NCBI GenBank assembly: GCA_937967805.1
Contig: CALBTC010000170.1
Span: forward strand, 1-36,053
Reading direction: 5' to 3'
DNA length: 36,053 nt
Source of the DNA: an uncultured Anaerolineaceae bacterium
Lineage (GTDB): Bacteria; Chloroflexota; Anaerolineae; Promineifilales; Promineifilaceae
Part shown: piece by piece, positions 27,276 through 35,136 of the stretch
Numbering within the stretch: the first letter of the stretch is position 1
How the letters are laid out: each line of letters begins with the position of its first letter
Position numbers and translations under genes: made by a program
Notes under the pieces: model-generated
Told to the model about the DNA's origin: nothing
The model's input: the letters and a program-made list of their open reading frames with translations, nothing else
Database searches by the model: none

Positions 27276-28328
27276 ATGCAACGTAGCATATTATTTTTTC
27301 TAACTATTTTTCTGTTGTTGGCCGTACCCACTGGAGCCGTTTTTGCTGCCCCAGCTACAGACAAGGTTGTGAAGGCTGATGATGTTGTACGTAATGACAT
27401 CGTCCTGTTTGATGAAGACTTCACGCTGGAAGACGGTGGCCGGGTAACGGGCGACATCATCATTTTTAATGGAGATGCCCATATTGCCGGCACGGTCAAC
27501 GGGGACGTGGTTCTGTTTAACGGGAACCTTACTACAGAAGACACCGCCTCTTTGGGCGGAGAATGTGTATTGTTTAACGGCAATGCCTCCGGTGAAGGTG
27601 CCATTAGCTGTACCAACATGAACGTGATGCTGCCGGATGGAATTACGAATTTTGTGGGTGAGTTGGCTTCGTCTGCTGATTTTGTACCGCCAGCTACTGT
27701 GGAAGTGGAACGGCCGTCTCCCTTTGCCCGCTTTGTTGGCGGCACTGCCGCTGCCGTTGCTCGTAGCTTGCTGTTTGGCTTGTTGGCCTTTGCCACTGCT
27801 TCCTTAATCCCACAGCCAATGATGCGGATTGAAGAAGCATTGCGTAAAAAGCCGGTAGCCAGTGGCGCGGTGGGGCTGCTTACCGTCTTCTCCATGCCAT
27901 TTGTGATTGGCATATTGGCGCTTGTTTCGGCAGTTCTCACTCTGGTCTGTATAGGATTGCTTGGCTTTCCTATCATTATTGCCTTGATTTTGGGGACCGT
28001 AGCTGCTGGCTTCCTGGGCTGGTTTACGGTGGGTAACATCGTGGGTGAATTTTTGGCCGTGCGACTCAACCTGAAAACCCTTAGCCAGCCGGCCACAACA
28101 GCATTGGGCACGATGGCTATCACATTTACGCTTGGCTTCTTGGGGGCAGTTCCCTTTGTCATTGGGGAAGGCCTCATCTGGATGACGATTGTGGCACTGG
28201 GGCTGGGAGCGACGGCGCTAACCAAGTTTGGTACCCGCGCTTACCCCATTGTGGCGGCTCCCGTTGTGAATCAGGACAAGGTTACGGCCGTACTGGACAC
28301 GCTACCGGACGAAGCTGACAACGATTGA
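27276..28328 (+). CDS. Secreted bactofilin-like (polymer-forming) domain protein with C-terminal membrane helices
   Basis: A protein of 350 residues. A signal peptide (MQRSILFFLTIFLLLAVPTG, cleavage near AFA) comes first. Residues about 36-115 form short beta repeats (VTGDIIIFNGDAHIAGTVNG, DVVLFNGN, CVLFNGNASGEG), like the right-handed beta helix of bactofilins (polymer-forming cytoskeletal family). Here, however, the domain is outside the membrane. After a linker, residues about 160-330 contain about four to five hydrophobic helices with loops rich in Gly and Ala. The gene is 2 bp after the anti-sigma gene, and a terminator follows it. It is likely an envelope protein controlled by, or sensed with, the ECF pair. 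Its precise function is unknown. Confidence 0.85.
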   Translation: MQRSILFFLTIFLLLAVPTGAVFAAPATDKVVKADDVVRNDIVLFDEDFTLEDGGRVTGDIIIFNGDAHIAGTVNGDVVLFNGNLTTEDTASLGGECVLFNGNASGEGAISCTNMNVMLPDGITNFVGELASSADFVPPATVEVERPSPFARFVGGTAAAVARSLLFGLLAFATASLIPQPMMRIEEALRKKPVASGAVGLLTVFSMPFVIGILALVSAVLTLVCIGLLGFPIIIALILGTVAAGFLGWFTVGNIVGEFLAVRLNLKTLSQPATTALGTMAITFTLGFLGAVPFVIGEGLIWMTIVALGLGATALTKFGTRAYPIVAAPVVNQDKVTAVLDTLPDEADND

Positions 28329-28366
28329 TAACTCCGTTTTTGTACAACCCTCTTCCCTCTTAAAGA

Positions 28367-28402
28367 GACGGCGCACCCTTCCTCGGATGCGCCGTCTTTT
28401 TT
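28367..28402 (+). terminator. Rho-independent terminator of the ECF operon
   Basis: GACGGCGCA (28367-28375) pairs with TGCGCCGTC (28388-28396) around a 12-nt loop and is followed by six T. It lies 38 bp after the operon's last stop and may also stop convergent transcription of the DUF4013 gene. Confidence 0.88.
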
Positions 28403-28426
28403 CTTGAATTGGATCGGGCCTTGCCG

Positions 28427-29152
28427 CTAGCCGGCAAATTTCTCTTCTGGCGGTGTGCCGCCAATTTTGCCCGCAATTTGTCCGTAGAGATGACCGGTAA
28501 CGGCCGTCAAATAAGGTGCAACCGCAAAGCTGAGCAAAAAGGCAACAATCGTTCCCAGACAGGGGATAATGTTAAGCACGCCAAATACAATCGACAGGAC
28601 AAAGCTGGCAAGAAACGGAGTGAGTCCGGCAATGAGAATGTCGGCGAAATTGTCGCGCACAATAGCGATTACTTCACCGAAACGAAAACAGGCACCCAAA
28701 TCATCGTTTCGTACATATTGAATCACAATCGCCGGACTGATGAAGAAAAAGGCCAGCATAAAAATGAGCGAAAGGCATCCAACCAGACCATAGGTGGCCA
28801 TAATGCCGGCAACAGCAGCATCTTCGCTAATTTGCGCCGCTTCGCTCAGCCCGCCGAAGCCGATGGTGGCGCTAAAGGCGATGCAGACTAACAGCCAAAA
28901 CGGCAGCGTATAAACGATGCCGGCCACAAACATCACCAACCCATCTTTGAACAGCGTGCCCAAATCTTCCCATTCGGGTAACGGCCGTTTCTCACCATTC
29001 ATCACATTGCGGGTAATGCCCACCGCATAGCCATAGAGTAAAAATGCCGGCAAAATCAAAAACGACACCAGCGAGATTAAAATGCCGATGCCCAATTTGC
29101 CTACCCATCGCTCATCTTCGCTAAAGTAGGTAAAGGCTTTAGCAACATCCAT
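28427..29152 (-). CDS. DUF4013 family membrane protein
   Basis: A protein of 241 residues with about five to six hydrophobic helices. The N-terminus (DVAKAFTYFSEDERWVGKLG) and the loop RPLPEWEDLGTLFKDGL match DUF4013, a family of small integral membrane proteins of unknown function. The ATG has AGGAGG 8 nt upstream, a strong site. The DUF4870 gene lies just upstream on the same strand with a weak terminator between, so they may be co-regulated. No catalytic motif is visible. The gene is convergent with the ECF operon. Confidence 0.88.
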   Translation of the reverse strand: MDVAKAFTYFSEDERWVGKLGIGILISLVSFLILPAFLLYGYAVGITRNVMNGEKRPLPEWEDLGTLFKDGLVMFVAGIVYTLPFWLLVCIAFSATIGFGGLSEAAQISEDAAVAGIMATYGLVGCLSLIFMLAFFFISPAIVIQYVRNDDLGACFRFGEVIAIVRDNFADILIAGLTPFLASFVLSIVFGVLNIIPCLGTIVAFLLSFAVAPYLTAVTGHLYGQIAGKIGGTPPEEKFAG

Positions 29153-29183
29153 TTTCAGGTCCTCCTTTAAATTCGTTCAATCG

Positions 29184-29224
29184 CCAAAAAAGAAAGCCAG
29201 CCCAAACCTGATGGTTAGAACTGG
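29184..29224 (-). terminator. Probable terminator of the DUF4870 gene
   Basis: On the minus strand AGCCAG pairs with CTGGCT, with inner AACC/GGTT pairs, and is followed by a T-rich run of six T after two other bases. The stem is short, so termination may be partial and the DUF4013 gene may be read through. Confidence 0.55.
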
Positions 29225-29252
29225 CTCTATATTCATCTATCTGAAGCCGACT

Positions 29253-29603
29253 TTAAGCCCAGCCCTGACCTTTCACAAAATCTGTGATGACAGGAATGGT
29301 AACTTCTTGTCCCTGGTAAGCTTGCCAGCCCCAGTATATGGCAACAATCCACATGGCCAAAGAAGGAATACCGCATAAGAATGCGCTCAACGCTGTACCA
29401 ACCACCATGTTGATTACACCCCAAACCAGGGCCTGGGCGTTATGGGCTTTAACAAACGGCCGATTCTTCTTATCTTCCATCAAAAAGATAATAATGGGTA
29501 CCAGTGGTGAAAACACATACGCCAATAGTGCCCACAGCTTATCATCGTCAGATGGTCCGGTAAGATTCATCTCGTCGTTTGTCACATCAATATCATCACT
29601 CAT
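29253..29603 (-). CDS. DUF4870 domain membrane protein
   Basis: A protein of 116 residues. An acidic N-terminal tail (about 20 residues, MSDDIDVTNDEMNLTGPSDD) leads into a DUF4870 domain. Signs are DDKLWALLAYVFSPLVPIII, the basic loop DKKNRPFVKAHNAQALVWG and a C-terminal hydrophobic pair of helices. Three to four transmembrane helices are likely. The ATG has AGGAGG 8 nt upstream. Function is unknown; such genes often stand beside other small membrane proteins, as here with DUF4013. Confidence 0.88.
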   Translation of the reverse strand: MSDDIDVTNDEMNLTGPSDDDKLWALLAYVFSPLVPIIIFLMEDKKNRPFVKAHNAQALVWGVINMVVGTALSAFLCGIPSLAMWIVAIYWGWQAYQGQEVTIPVITDFVKGQGWA

Positions 29604-29723
29604 GAGAATTGCCTCCTAAGTACAATTATGTTTTGGGCTGGCTGAAGTCTACTTTGTCAGCCAAACGCACATTTCCAGTTTATGTCTGCATTGTACGGGG
29701 GAGCACACATTACGTCAACAAGT

Positions 29724-29751
29724 TTGCAATCGGGAAAATCGTGGTTAGAAT
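29724..29751 (+). promoter_or_regulatory. Candidate leaderless promoter of fmt
   Basis: TTGCAA (29724-29729), a 16-nt spacer and TAGAAT (29746-29751) end 6 nt before the ATG at 29758, where no ribosome-binding site is seen. Confidence 0.5.
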
Positions 29752-29757
29752 GCCGCT

Positions 29758-30693
29758 ATGACAAATGTGGTCTTTATGGGTACACCTGAGTTTGCCGTGC
29801 CTGTGCTGCAAACTTTAATTGAATTGCAAACGGTGGTCGGCGTTGTGACCCAACCAGATCGACCGGCCGGGCGCGGCAAGCAGCTACGGCCGTCTCCGGT
29901 CAAACTCACAGCCGCTGCTGCCAATATTCCCATTTACCAACCAAAATCGCTGCGCAGTGAAGAAGCCGCCCAACCGTTGCGCGACTGGCAGCCGGATATC
30001 ATTGTGGTAGCCGCGTTTGGCCAGATTTTACGGCCGCATGTGCTAAACTTGCCACCGCACGGTTGCCTGAACGTGCACGCCTCGCTGCTGCCGCGCTGGC
30101 GTGGGGCCTCTCCTATCCAACACGCCATTTTAGCCGGCGATGCCGAGACGGGCGTTTGCTTGATGCAGATGGATGAAGGGCTGGATACCGGCCCGGTGTA
30201 CGCCTGTATGCCGACGCCGATTTCACCAACGGAAACGGCCGCTTCTCTCCACGATCGACTGGCAGAATTAGGTGCGAATTTACTGGACGTTCATCTGGAT
30301 AACATCGTGGCCGGCAAGCTCACGCCAACGCCGCAGAACGATGAACAATCCACCTACGCCCCGATGATTACCAAGGAAGACGGCCGTATCAACTGGCAGC
30401 AAACCAGCAGCGAAATCGACCGCCGCCTTCGAGCTATGACGCCCTGGCCGGGAGCTTTTACCATCTGGCAGGGGGAGCTACTTAAGATAAAATCGGCCTC
30501 GGTGGCCGACGGCCTTTTGCCGGATGGCGAGCCGGGATTGGTTGTTGCGTACGAAGAAGGCGCAGCCGTCCTCACCGCCGACGGCGGGTTGGTGCTGGAA
30601 GAAATTCAGTTGGCAGGCAAACGGGTGACGGCCGTTCCCGACTTTTTGCGTGGCTACGAAAACTTCATCGGCAGCACACTCGGCGCAGAGTAA
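29758..30693 (+). CDS. fmt: Methionyl-tRNA formyltransferase
   Basis: A protein of 311 residues, the normal length. It transfers a formyl group from 10-formyl-tetrahydrofolate to Met-tRNA(fMet), needed for initiation of protein synthesis. The N-terminal formyltransferase fold starts VVFMGTPEFAVPVLQ. The catalytic residues N105, H107 (LNVHASLLPRWRGASPIQ) and D143 (EGLDTGPV) are all in place. Residues about 205-311 are the C-terminal tRNA-binding domain. The usual partner def is not in the window. The start is the ATG at 29758 because the GTPEF motif begins a few residues later and a promoter ends just upstream. Confidence 0.97.
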   Translation: MTNVVFMGTPEFAVPVLQTLIELQTVVGVVTQPDRPAGRGKQLRPSPVKLTAAAANIPIYQPKSLRSEEAAQPLRDWQPDIIVVAAFGQILRPHVLNLPPHGCLNVHASLLPRWRGASPIQHAILAGDAETGVCLMQMDEGLDTGPVYACMPTPISPTETAASLHDRLAELGANLLDVHLDNIVAGKLTPTPQNDEQSTYAPMITKEDGRINWQQTSSEIDRRLRAMTPWPGAFTIWQGELLKIKSASVADGLLPDGEPGLVVAYEEGAAVLTADGGLVLEEIQLAGKRVTAVPDFLRGYENFIGSTLGAE

Positions 30694-30698
30694 AATAA

Positions 30699-30818
30699 GC
30701 CGCAGAGTTCATAGAGATTAACGAGGAAAGATTGGGCCAATTTTATCAACGCCATGGGGCTGCCCCAGAGAAAATTGGCCCAATCTTAGGTAACAATGTC
30801 CTCTGTGTTCTCTGTGGC
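30699..30818. repeat. Nested palindromic intergenic element between fmt and panE
   Basis: A perfect 17-bp inverted repeat (AAGATTGGGCCAATTTT at 30728-30744 and its complement at 30771-30787) sits inside outer arms that are imperfect inverted copies: GCCGCAGAGTTCATAGAG on the left and CTCTGTGTTCTCTGTGGC on the right. A small GGGGC/GCCCC hairpin lies at the centre. The layout suggests one repeat inserted into another. No open reading frame is inside. Confidence 0.75.
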
Positions 30819-30841
30819 AAAATCAGTAGCGGAAGAAGCTT

Positions 30842-31906
30842 ATGGACATATTAATTTATGGAGCAGGTGCCGTCGGCGGCTATTTGGGCGCTCGCCTGGC
30901 GCAGCACAAGCACAATGTCACCCTCATCACCCGTGACGTGATGGCCCAATTGATTGGCGAAACCGGCCTGGAAGTAACCGAAGGCAGCCGGAGGGTAGTC
31001 ATCCGCCCTCAAGCTGCCACCTCCGTAGCCCAAGCGTTTAAAGATGGCCAAAGCTATGATCTCATCGTTTTGACGATGAAAGCGTATGACATCGCCGCTG
31101 CTATCAACCCGCTCATTGCCTTTTGCCCCGAACCCAACATGATCATCACCACGCAAAACGGCATCGGGGTAGAAAAGGGGCTCATCAAACAGTTCGGAGC
31201 CGAACGCGTCATTGCCGGCTCCTTCACCCTGCCCATCCGCAAAGAGACCACCACGCAACTTGTGGCTGAACGCACCGATGGCGGCCTTTGCCTGGCACCC
31301 ACCCAGCCCAAGCAGGACATCAAGCAGTGGCTCAAGCTTTTCAGCGCTGCCGGTCTGGAAACTCAGGGGTTTAAAGATTATGAATCGATGAAATGGTCTA
31401 AAGCGCTGCTCAACATCATCGCCAATGCTGCCTCGGCCATTTTGAACCGGCGACCCGGCGTCGTTTACCGCTCGGACCTTATATTCGATCTGGAAATCAA
31501 GATGTTGCAAGAAGCGCTGGCGGTGATGAAAGCGGCCGGGCACAAAGTGGTCGATTTGCCCGCTGTGCCGGCCACCAAGTTAGCCTTCTCGGTGAAGCGT
31601 CTACCGCGCGCCTTGCTCAAGCCTGGGCTAAGCAGACTGGTGGCCGACGGCCGTGGCGACAAAATGCCGTCGTTCCATATTGACCTCACTTCAGGCAAGG
31701 GCAAAAGCGAAGTGGTTTACCATAACGGGGCCATCGCCAAGGCCGGCAAGGAACATGGCGTGCCTACGCCGGTGAATGCTGCGCTGACCGATATTTTGTG
31801 GAAGCTGACGTTGGAAAAACTAGACTGGCGTGAATTTAACGGCCGTCCCCAGCGGCTCATCCAGGAAGTGAAGCGGTATGAAGTGGCGCTGGGAGACGGC
31901 AAATGA
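30842..31906 (+). CDS. panE: 2-dehydropantoate 2-reductase family protein (PanE/ApbA)
   Basis: A protein of 354 residues. PanE reduces ketopantoate to pantoate with NADPH for pantothenate and CoA synthesis. The Rossmann motif YGAGAVGGYLGARL is at residues 6-19, the likely catalytic lysine K184 is in SMKWSKALLNIIANA, and E290 in GKGKSEVVYHNGAI matches the conserved glutamate. The protein is about 50 residues longer than E. coli PanE (303). Many PanE-like proteins act on other 2-keto acids, so the substrate is not certain. A GGAAG sequence lies 7 nt before the ATG. Its stop overlaps the next gene by 4 bp (ATGA), so it is translated with the aldolase. Confidence 0.88.
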   Translation: MDILIYGAGAVGGYLGARLAQHKHNVTLITRDVMAQLIGETGLEVTEGSRRVVIRPQAATSVAQAFKDGQSYDLIVLTMKAYDIAAAINPLIAFCPEPNMIITTQNGIGVEKGLIKQFGAERVIAGSFTLPIRKETTTQLVAERTDGGLCLAPTQPKQDIKQWLKLFSAAGLETQGFKDYESMKWSKALLNIIANAASAILNRRPGVVYRSDLIFDLEIKMLQEALAVMKAAGHKVVDLPAVPATKLAFSVKRLPRALLKPGLSRLVADGRGDKMPSFHIDLTSGKGKSEVVYHNGAIAKAGKEHGVPTPVNAALTDILWKLTLEKLDWREFNGRPQRLIQEVKRYEVALGDGK

Positions 31907-32745
31907 GGCAGAATGAGCGAGAGCTGCGCCAAACGTTTGTCCAAATTGGCCGCCTGATGTATGAAAAAGGGTTCATCTGCGCCAGCGACGGCAACATTTC
32001 GGCGCGGTTGGGGCCGGACACGCTGCTCATTACGCCATCGGGCTTACACAAGGGATTACTGGAACCGGAGCACATGCTGGTGGTTGATAACGAGGGAAAT
32101 GTGGTGCGGAGTGGTTACGGCCGTTCTGCCAACCTCAAACCGACCAGTGAACTGCCCATGCACCTGGAAGCTTACCGCCAGCGGCCGGACATCCAGGCAG
32201 TGGTTCACGCCCACCCACCCATCACCATCGCCCTTTCTATTGCCGGCGTGTCCATGGCCGACTGCCTGCTGCCGGAAGTGATTGTGATGCTGGGCCTCAT
32301 TCCCACCACAGAGTACGCCACACCCTCGAGCGAAGAAAATGTGCGTGCTATTCGGGAGCTGATTCGCAACCATGACGGGTTGGTGTTGCAGCGGCACGGT
32401 TCACTCACGGTAGGTGATTCGCCGATGCAGGCATTTATGCGGCTGGAAACGCTGGAGCAAAACGCCCGCATTGGCTTTATGCTGGCCCAGCTAGGCGTGC
32501 GTAATCCACTGCCGGCCCATGAAGTAGAAAAGCTGCTGGCGATGCGGGAAAATATGGGGCTGAGCCATCCTGGCGAGCGAGAGGCGTTTTGCCAGGTGTG
32601 CGGTACCTGCCATCCGTCTGGCCAGGCGCATTTGCCCACCATGCAGACCAGCGGCACGGCCGTTTCCCCTCTTGCCTCTTCCCTTAACCAGGCCGAACTG
32701 CGTGAGCTGGTGGCCCAAGTGGTACAAAAAACGTTAGGTAGTTAG
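31903..32745 (+). CDS. Class II aldolase/adducin family protein with Cys-rich and amphipathic C-terminal tail
   Basis: A protein of 280 residues. The zinc site is complete: E83 (TSELPMHLE), H102 and H104 (VVHAHPPIT) and H165 (LQRHGSLTVG), as in L-fuculose-phosphate aldolase. It should cleave or form a carbon-carbon bond in a sugar phosphate. Beyond the normal end (about residue 215) comes a segment with CQVCGTCH and then a flexible Ser/Thr linker. A final amphipathic helix (NQAELRELVAQVVQKTLGS) resembles encapsulation peptides of bacterial microcompartment enzymes. No shell protein genes are in the window. The start overlaps panE by 4 bp, and the next gene starts 1 bp after the stop. Confidence 0.9.
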   Translation: MRQNERELRQTFVQIGRLMYEKGFICASDGNISARLGPDTLLITPSGLHKGLLEPEHMLVVDNEGNVVRSGYGRSANLKPTSELPMHLEAYRQRPDIQAVVHAHPPITIALSIAGVSMADCLLPEVIVMLGLIPTTEYATPSSEENVRAIRELIRNHDGLVLQRHGSLTVGDSPMQAFMRLETLEQNARIGFMLAQLGVRNPLPAHEVEKLLAMRENMGLSHPGEREAFCQVCGTCHPSGQAHLPTMQTSGTAVSPLASSLNQAELRELVAQVVQKTLGS

Positions 32746-32746
32746 C

Positions 32747-33478
32747 ATGTTTGAATTACGACGCGAGCGAAACGGCCGTCCCCTACTTGTTGGCCATCGG
32801 GGAGCGATGGACGTTGCCCCGGAAAACACCTTACCCGCTTTTGAAGCAGGCCTGGCCGGCGGCGCCGACCTGCTGGAGTTGGATGTGCAGCTTACCGCCG
32901 ATGAGCAAGTGATTTTGTTTCACGACACGGACTTGTTTATCAAGACCGGCATTCGCGGCCTGATTGGTGATTTTACGGCCGATTACCTGCGCACCCTCGA
33001 CGTCGGTGGTTATTTCGACCCGCAGTTTGCCGGGCTGCACATGCCGCTGTTGGACGAAATGCTCGCCTGGGCCAAAGATCGCGTGGCGCTGATGATTGAA
33101 CTTAAGCACGGTCCCATTTTTGATCCCCGGCTGGACCAACACGTTGTACGCCTGATTGAGCAGTACAAGATGGTTGATCAGGTGGTGATCGTCAGTTTTG
33201 ATCAGTTTGCGCTGGGGCGGGTTAAGCAGCTCAATTCTAATTTAACAGTGAGTTTGATTTATGTCGGCCGTTTTTGCGACCCGCTCGCCTTGATTGGCGA
33301 TATACCGCTCGATGCCCTCAGTCCAGCCACCGATTTTCTCACGCAGGACGAGGTAAAACTCATCCACAAAGCGGGCTACGCCTGCACCCCCGGCGGTTTC
33401 TACTGGGACTACCCCACACTGCTGGAATGGGGCGTGGACACCATCAGCACCAACAACCCCGGCGCGTTTTCGTTCTAA
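32747..33478 (+). CDS. Glycerophosphodiester phosphodiesterase family protein
   Basis: A protein of 243 residues with the GDPD barrel. It hydrolyses glycerophosphodiesters from lipid turnover to glycerol-3-phosphate and an alcohol. The signature is present: VGHRG (catalytic H17) with APENTLPAF (E26), LLELDVQLT for the metal ligands and LFHD for the second histidine. ELKHG (usually E-K) and the closing GVDTISTNNPG also fit. There is no signal peptide, so it acts in the cytoplasm. It starts 1 bp after the aldolase stop and is probably the last gene of the panE-aldolase-GDPD operon. The common theme of the three is not obvious. Confidence 0.93.
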   Translation: MFELRRERNGRPLLVGHRGAMDVAPENTLPAFEAGLAGGADLLELDVQLTADEQVILFHDTDLFIKTGIRGLIGDFTADYLRTLDVGGYFDPQFAGLHMPLLDEMLAWAKDRVALMIELKHGPIFDPRLDQHVVRLIEQYKMVDQVVIVSFDQFALGRVKQLNSNLTVSLIYVGRFCDPLALIGDIPLDALSPATDFLTQDEVKLIHKAGYACTPGGFYWDYPTLLEWGVDTISTNNPGAFSF

Positions 33479-33487
33479 GCCTCACCT

Positions 33488-33592
33488 TGTCATGCTGAGT
33501 GCAACGAAGAATCCCAACGATCTTCAGCCTTCGCGGGCACAGCTTTCACATGATAACCTTTAGAGGGATTCTTCCCTTCGGTCAGAATGACA
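33488..33592. repeat. REP-like inverted element (GTCATNCTGAG type) between convergent genes
   Basis: TGTCATGCTGAGTG then GAAGAATCCC on the left (33488-33514) is mirrored by GGGATTCTTCCC then TCAGAATGACA on the right (33566-33592). Elements of this TGTCATTCTGAG type are common between genes in environmental bacteria. It sits between the convergent GDPD and phosphorylase genes and could serve as a bidirectional terminator-like structure. Confidence 0.75.
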
Positions 33593-33597
33593 TGCGT

Positions 33598-34902
33598 TTA
33601 TGAGATTGTGCCGTGGAAGTGGGGCTGCGGCGCAACGGGATCGTCTGACCAGGTGAGGGCGGCGAGCAGTTCTTCGCGGGCCTGGGTCAGCTTTTCTTCG
33701 TCGTTGGCGTGGACGGTGCCCAATTCTTCTCCTTCCGCAAACGTATCCCCGATTTTGGCGTGCAGCACGAAGCCCACCGCGTGGTCAATCTTGTCCGTTT
33801 TGACCATACGGCCGCCGCCCAACCGCACGCAAGCCCAACCAATCTCGCCCGTGGCCATTGCCGCAATGCTGCCGGAACGTGGGGCAAAAATCGGCTCCAC
33901 AAATTTGGCCTGGGGCAGCAAGCTTGGATCGTCAACTTGGGCTACGTCACCCCTTTGAGCTTCTACCATTTGACGGAATTTTTCTAGCGCGGTGCCATTT
34001 TGACGAACGGCCGTCACCATCTCCTTCGCCCCATCCAAACTATCCGCTTTACCCGCCAGCAGCAGCATGTGCCCGGCCACCTCCAGGCAGTGGGCCCAAA
34101 AGTCGGCCGGTCCTTCACCTTGCAGCGTGGCAATCGCCTCCTTCACCTCCAGCGCATTGCCGACGGCGTGCCCCAGCGGCTGGTTCATGTCGGAAATCAG
34201 CGCCACCACTTTGCGCCCGGCGTCCGTGCCGATATCGACCATCACCTGGGCCAGCTCGCGGGCCGATTCCACCGTGGGCATAAAGGCGCCGGAGCCGGTT
34301 TTCACGTCCAGCACCATGGCGTCGGCCCCGGCGGCCAGCTTTTTGGACATGATCGATCCGGCAATGAGCGGCGTGCTGGCCACCGTGCCGGTGACATCGC
34401 GCAGGGCGTACAGCTTTTTATCGGCGGGGGCGAGTACGGCCGTTTGCCCCGCCAGCACCAGCCCAATCTCGCCCAACTGCTTTTTGAACTGCTCAATGCT
34501 CATCTCCAACTGCCAGCCGCGAATTGACTCCATTTTGTCCAGCGTGCCGCCGCTGGAACCGAGGCCGCGGCCGCTCATCTTGCCCACCGGCACGCCGCAG
34601 GCAGCCACCAGCGGCTGCACCGCCAGCGTCGTTTTGTCGCCCACGCCGCCGGAGGAATGTTTGTCAACCACAAACGGAGCCACGTCGTGCAAATCCAGCT
34701 CGTCGCCGGAGCGAGCCATCGCCAGGGTCAGGTCCACCGTCTCGCGCCGGTCCATGCCGCGAAGGTAAATGGCCATGAGCAGAGCGGCTGCCTGGTAATC
34801 GACCACCTCGTCGGCCGTGTAGGCACGAATAAACCATTCAATTTCGGCCGTAGACAGCGTTTTGCCGTCACGTTTCTTCTCAATCAAATCAACCATGCGC
34901 AT
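33598..34902 (-). CDS. deoA: Pyrimidine-nucleoside / thymidine phosphorylase
   Basis: A protein of 434 residues, the normal length. It splits thymidine or uridine with phosphate into base and (deoxy)ribose-1-phosphate. Phosphate-site residues lie in [15 protein letters not shown] (81-95); the family signature reads [18 protein letters not shown] (109-126). Substrate residues are in [15 protein letters not shown] and [10 protein letters not shown], and the C-terminal alpha/beta domain follows. The signature has SS where most members have HT. The ATG at 34902 is preferred because AAGGA lies about 10 nt upstream. The longer frame from 34980 translates an ATTACCCAATTAC-type intergenic repeat. It diverges from the deaminase gene. 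Confidence 0.92.
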   Translation of the reverse strand: MRMVDLIEKKRDGKTLSTAEIEWFIRAYTADEVVDYQAAALLMAIYLRGMDRRETVDLTLAMARSGDELDLHDVAPFVVDKHSSGGVGDKTTLAVQPLVAACGVPVGKMSGRGLGSSGGTLDKMESIRGWQLEMSIEQFKKQLGEIGLVLAGQTAVLAPADKKLYALRDVTGTVASTPLIAGSIMSKKLAAGADAMVLDVKTGSGAFMPTVESARELAQVMVDIGTDAGRKVVALISDMNQPLGHAVGNALEVKEAIATLQGEGPADFWAHCLEVAGHMLLLAGKADSLDGAKEMVTAVRQNGTALEKFRQMVEAQRGDVAQVDDPSLLPQAKFVEPIFAPRSGSIAAMATGEIGWACVRLGGGRMVKTDKIDHAVGFVLHAKIGDTFAEGEELGTVHANDEEKLTQAREELLAALTWSDDPVAPQPHFHGTIS

Positions 34903-35019
34903 AGTGAGAAATCCTTCATCATTGGGTAGCTGAGTAATTGGGTAATCGTTTTGCCAACCACGTTTTTTGATGTTTGCCATACGGCCGTAGCCGGTTCCCG
35001 ATTATAGCAGGAATTCGGT

Positions 35020-35130
35020 ATAATCTGCCGGTAACGGTGAGCGGTAATCCGTAAAATGGTAATCGGTTAACTAATAACCAATTATGGATAACCGTTTACC
35101 GAATACTGATCACCGATTACCGAAAACGGA
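35020..35130. repeat. GGTAATCGG-type palindromic repeat between deoA and the deaminase gene
   Basis: Units such as CGGTAATCCG, GGTAATCGG, ACCGTTTACCGAATAC and ACCGATTACCG form an imperfect inverted array of about 110 bp. It ends at the ribosome-binding site of the deaminase gene. The same units appear at 23552-23578 and inside the T-box leader at 25562-25628. Related ATTGGGTAATCG sequence also lies at 34921-34950, on the other side of the short intergenic space. Confidence 0.65.
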
Positions 35131-35136
35131 GGGAAC

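Noticed and set aside
27233..28225. A 330-codon minus-strand open frame opposite the bactofilin-like gene
   Set aside because: It is the antisense of a gene with a clear signal peptide, repeats and operon position. Its Ser/Thr/Pro-rich product has no recognisable motif.
34860..34898. Loss of the catalytic residue in the pyrimidine-nucleoside phosphorylase
   Set aside because: The HT to SS change is in the GRGLGHTGGT signature at residues 116-117, not in the active-site KHS motif, which is intact ([10 protein letters not shown]). The enzyme is probably active.
34903..34980. N-terminal extension of the phosphorylase from ATG 34980
   Set aside because: The extra residues (DYPITQLPN) are a translated ATTACCCAATTAC-type intergenic repeat, and the family fold starts at [10 protein letters not shown].
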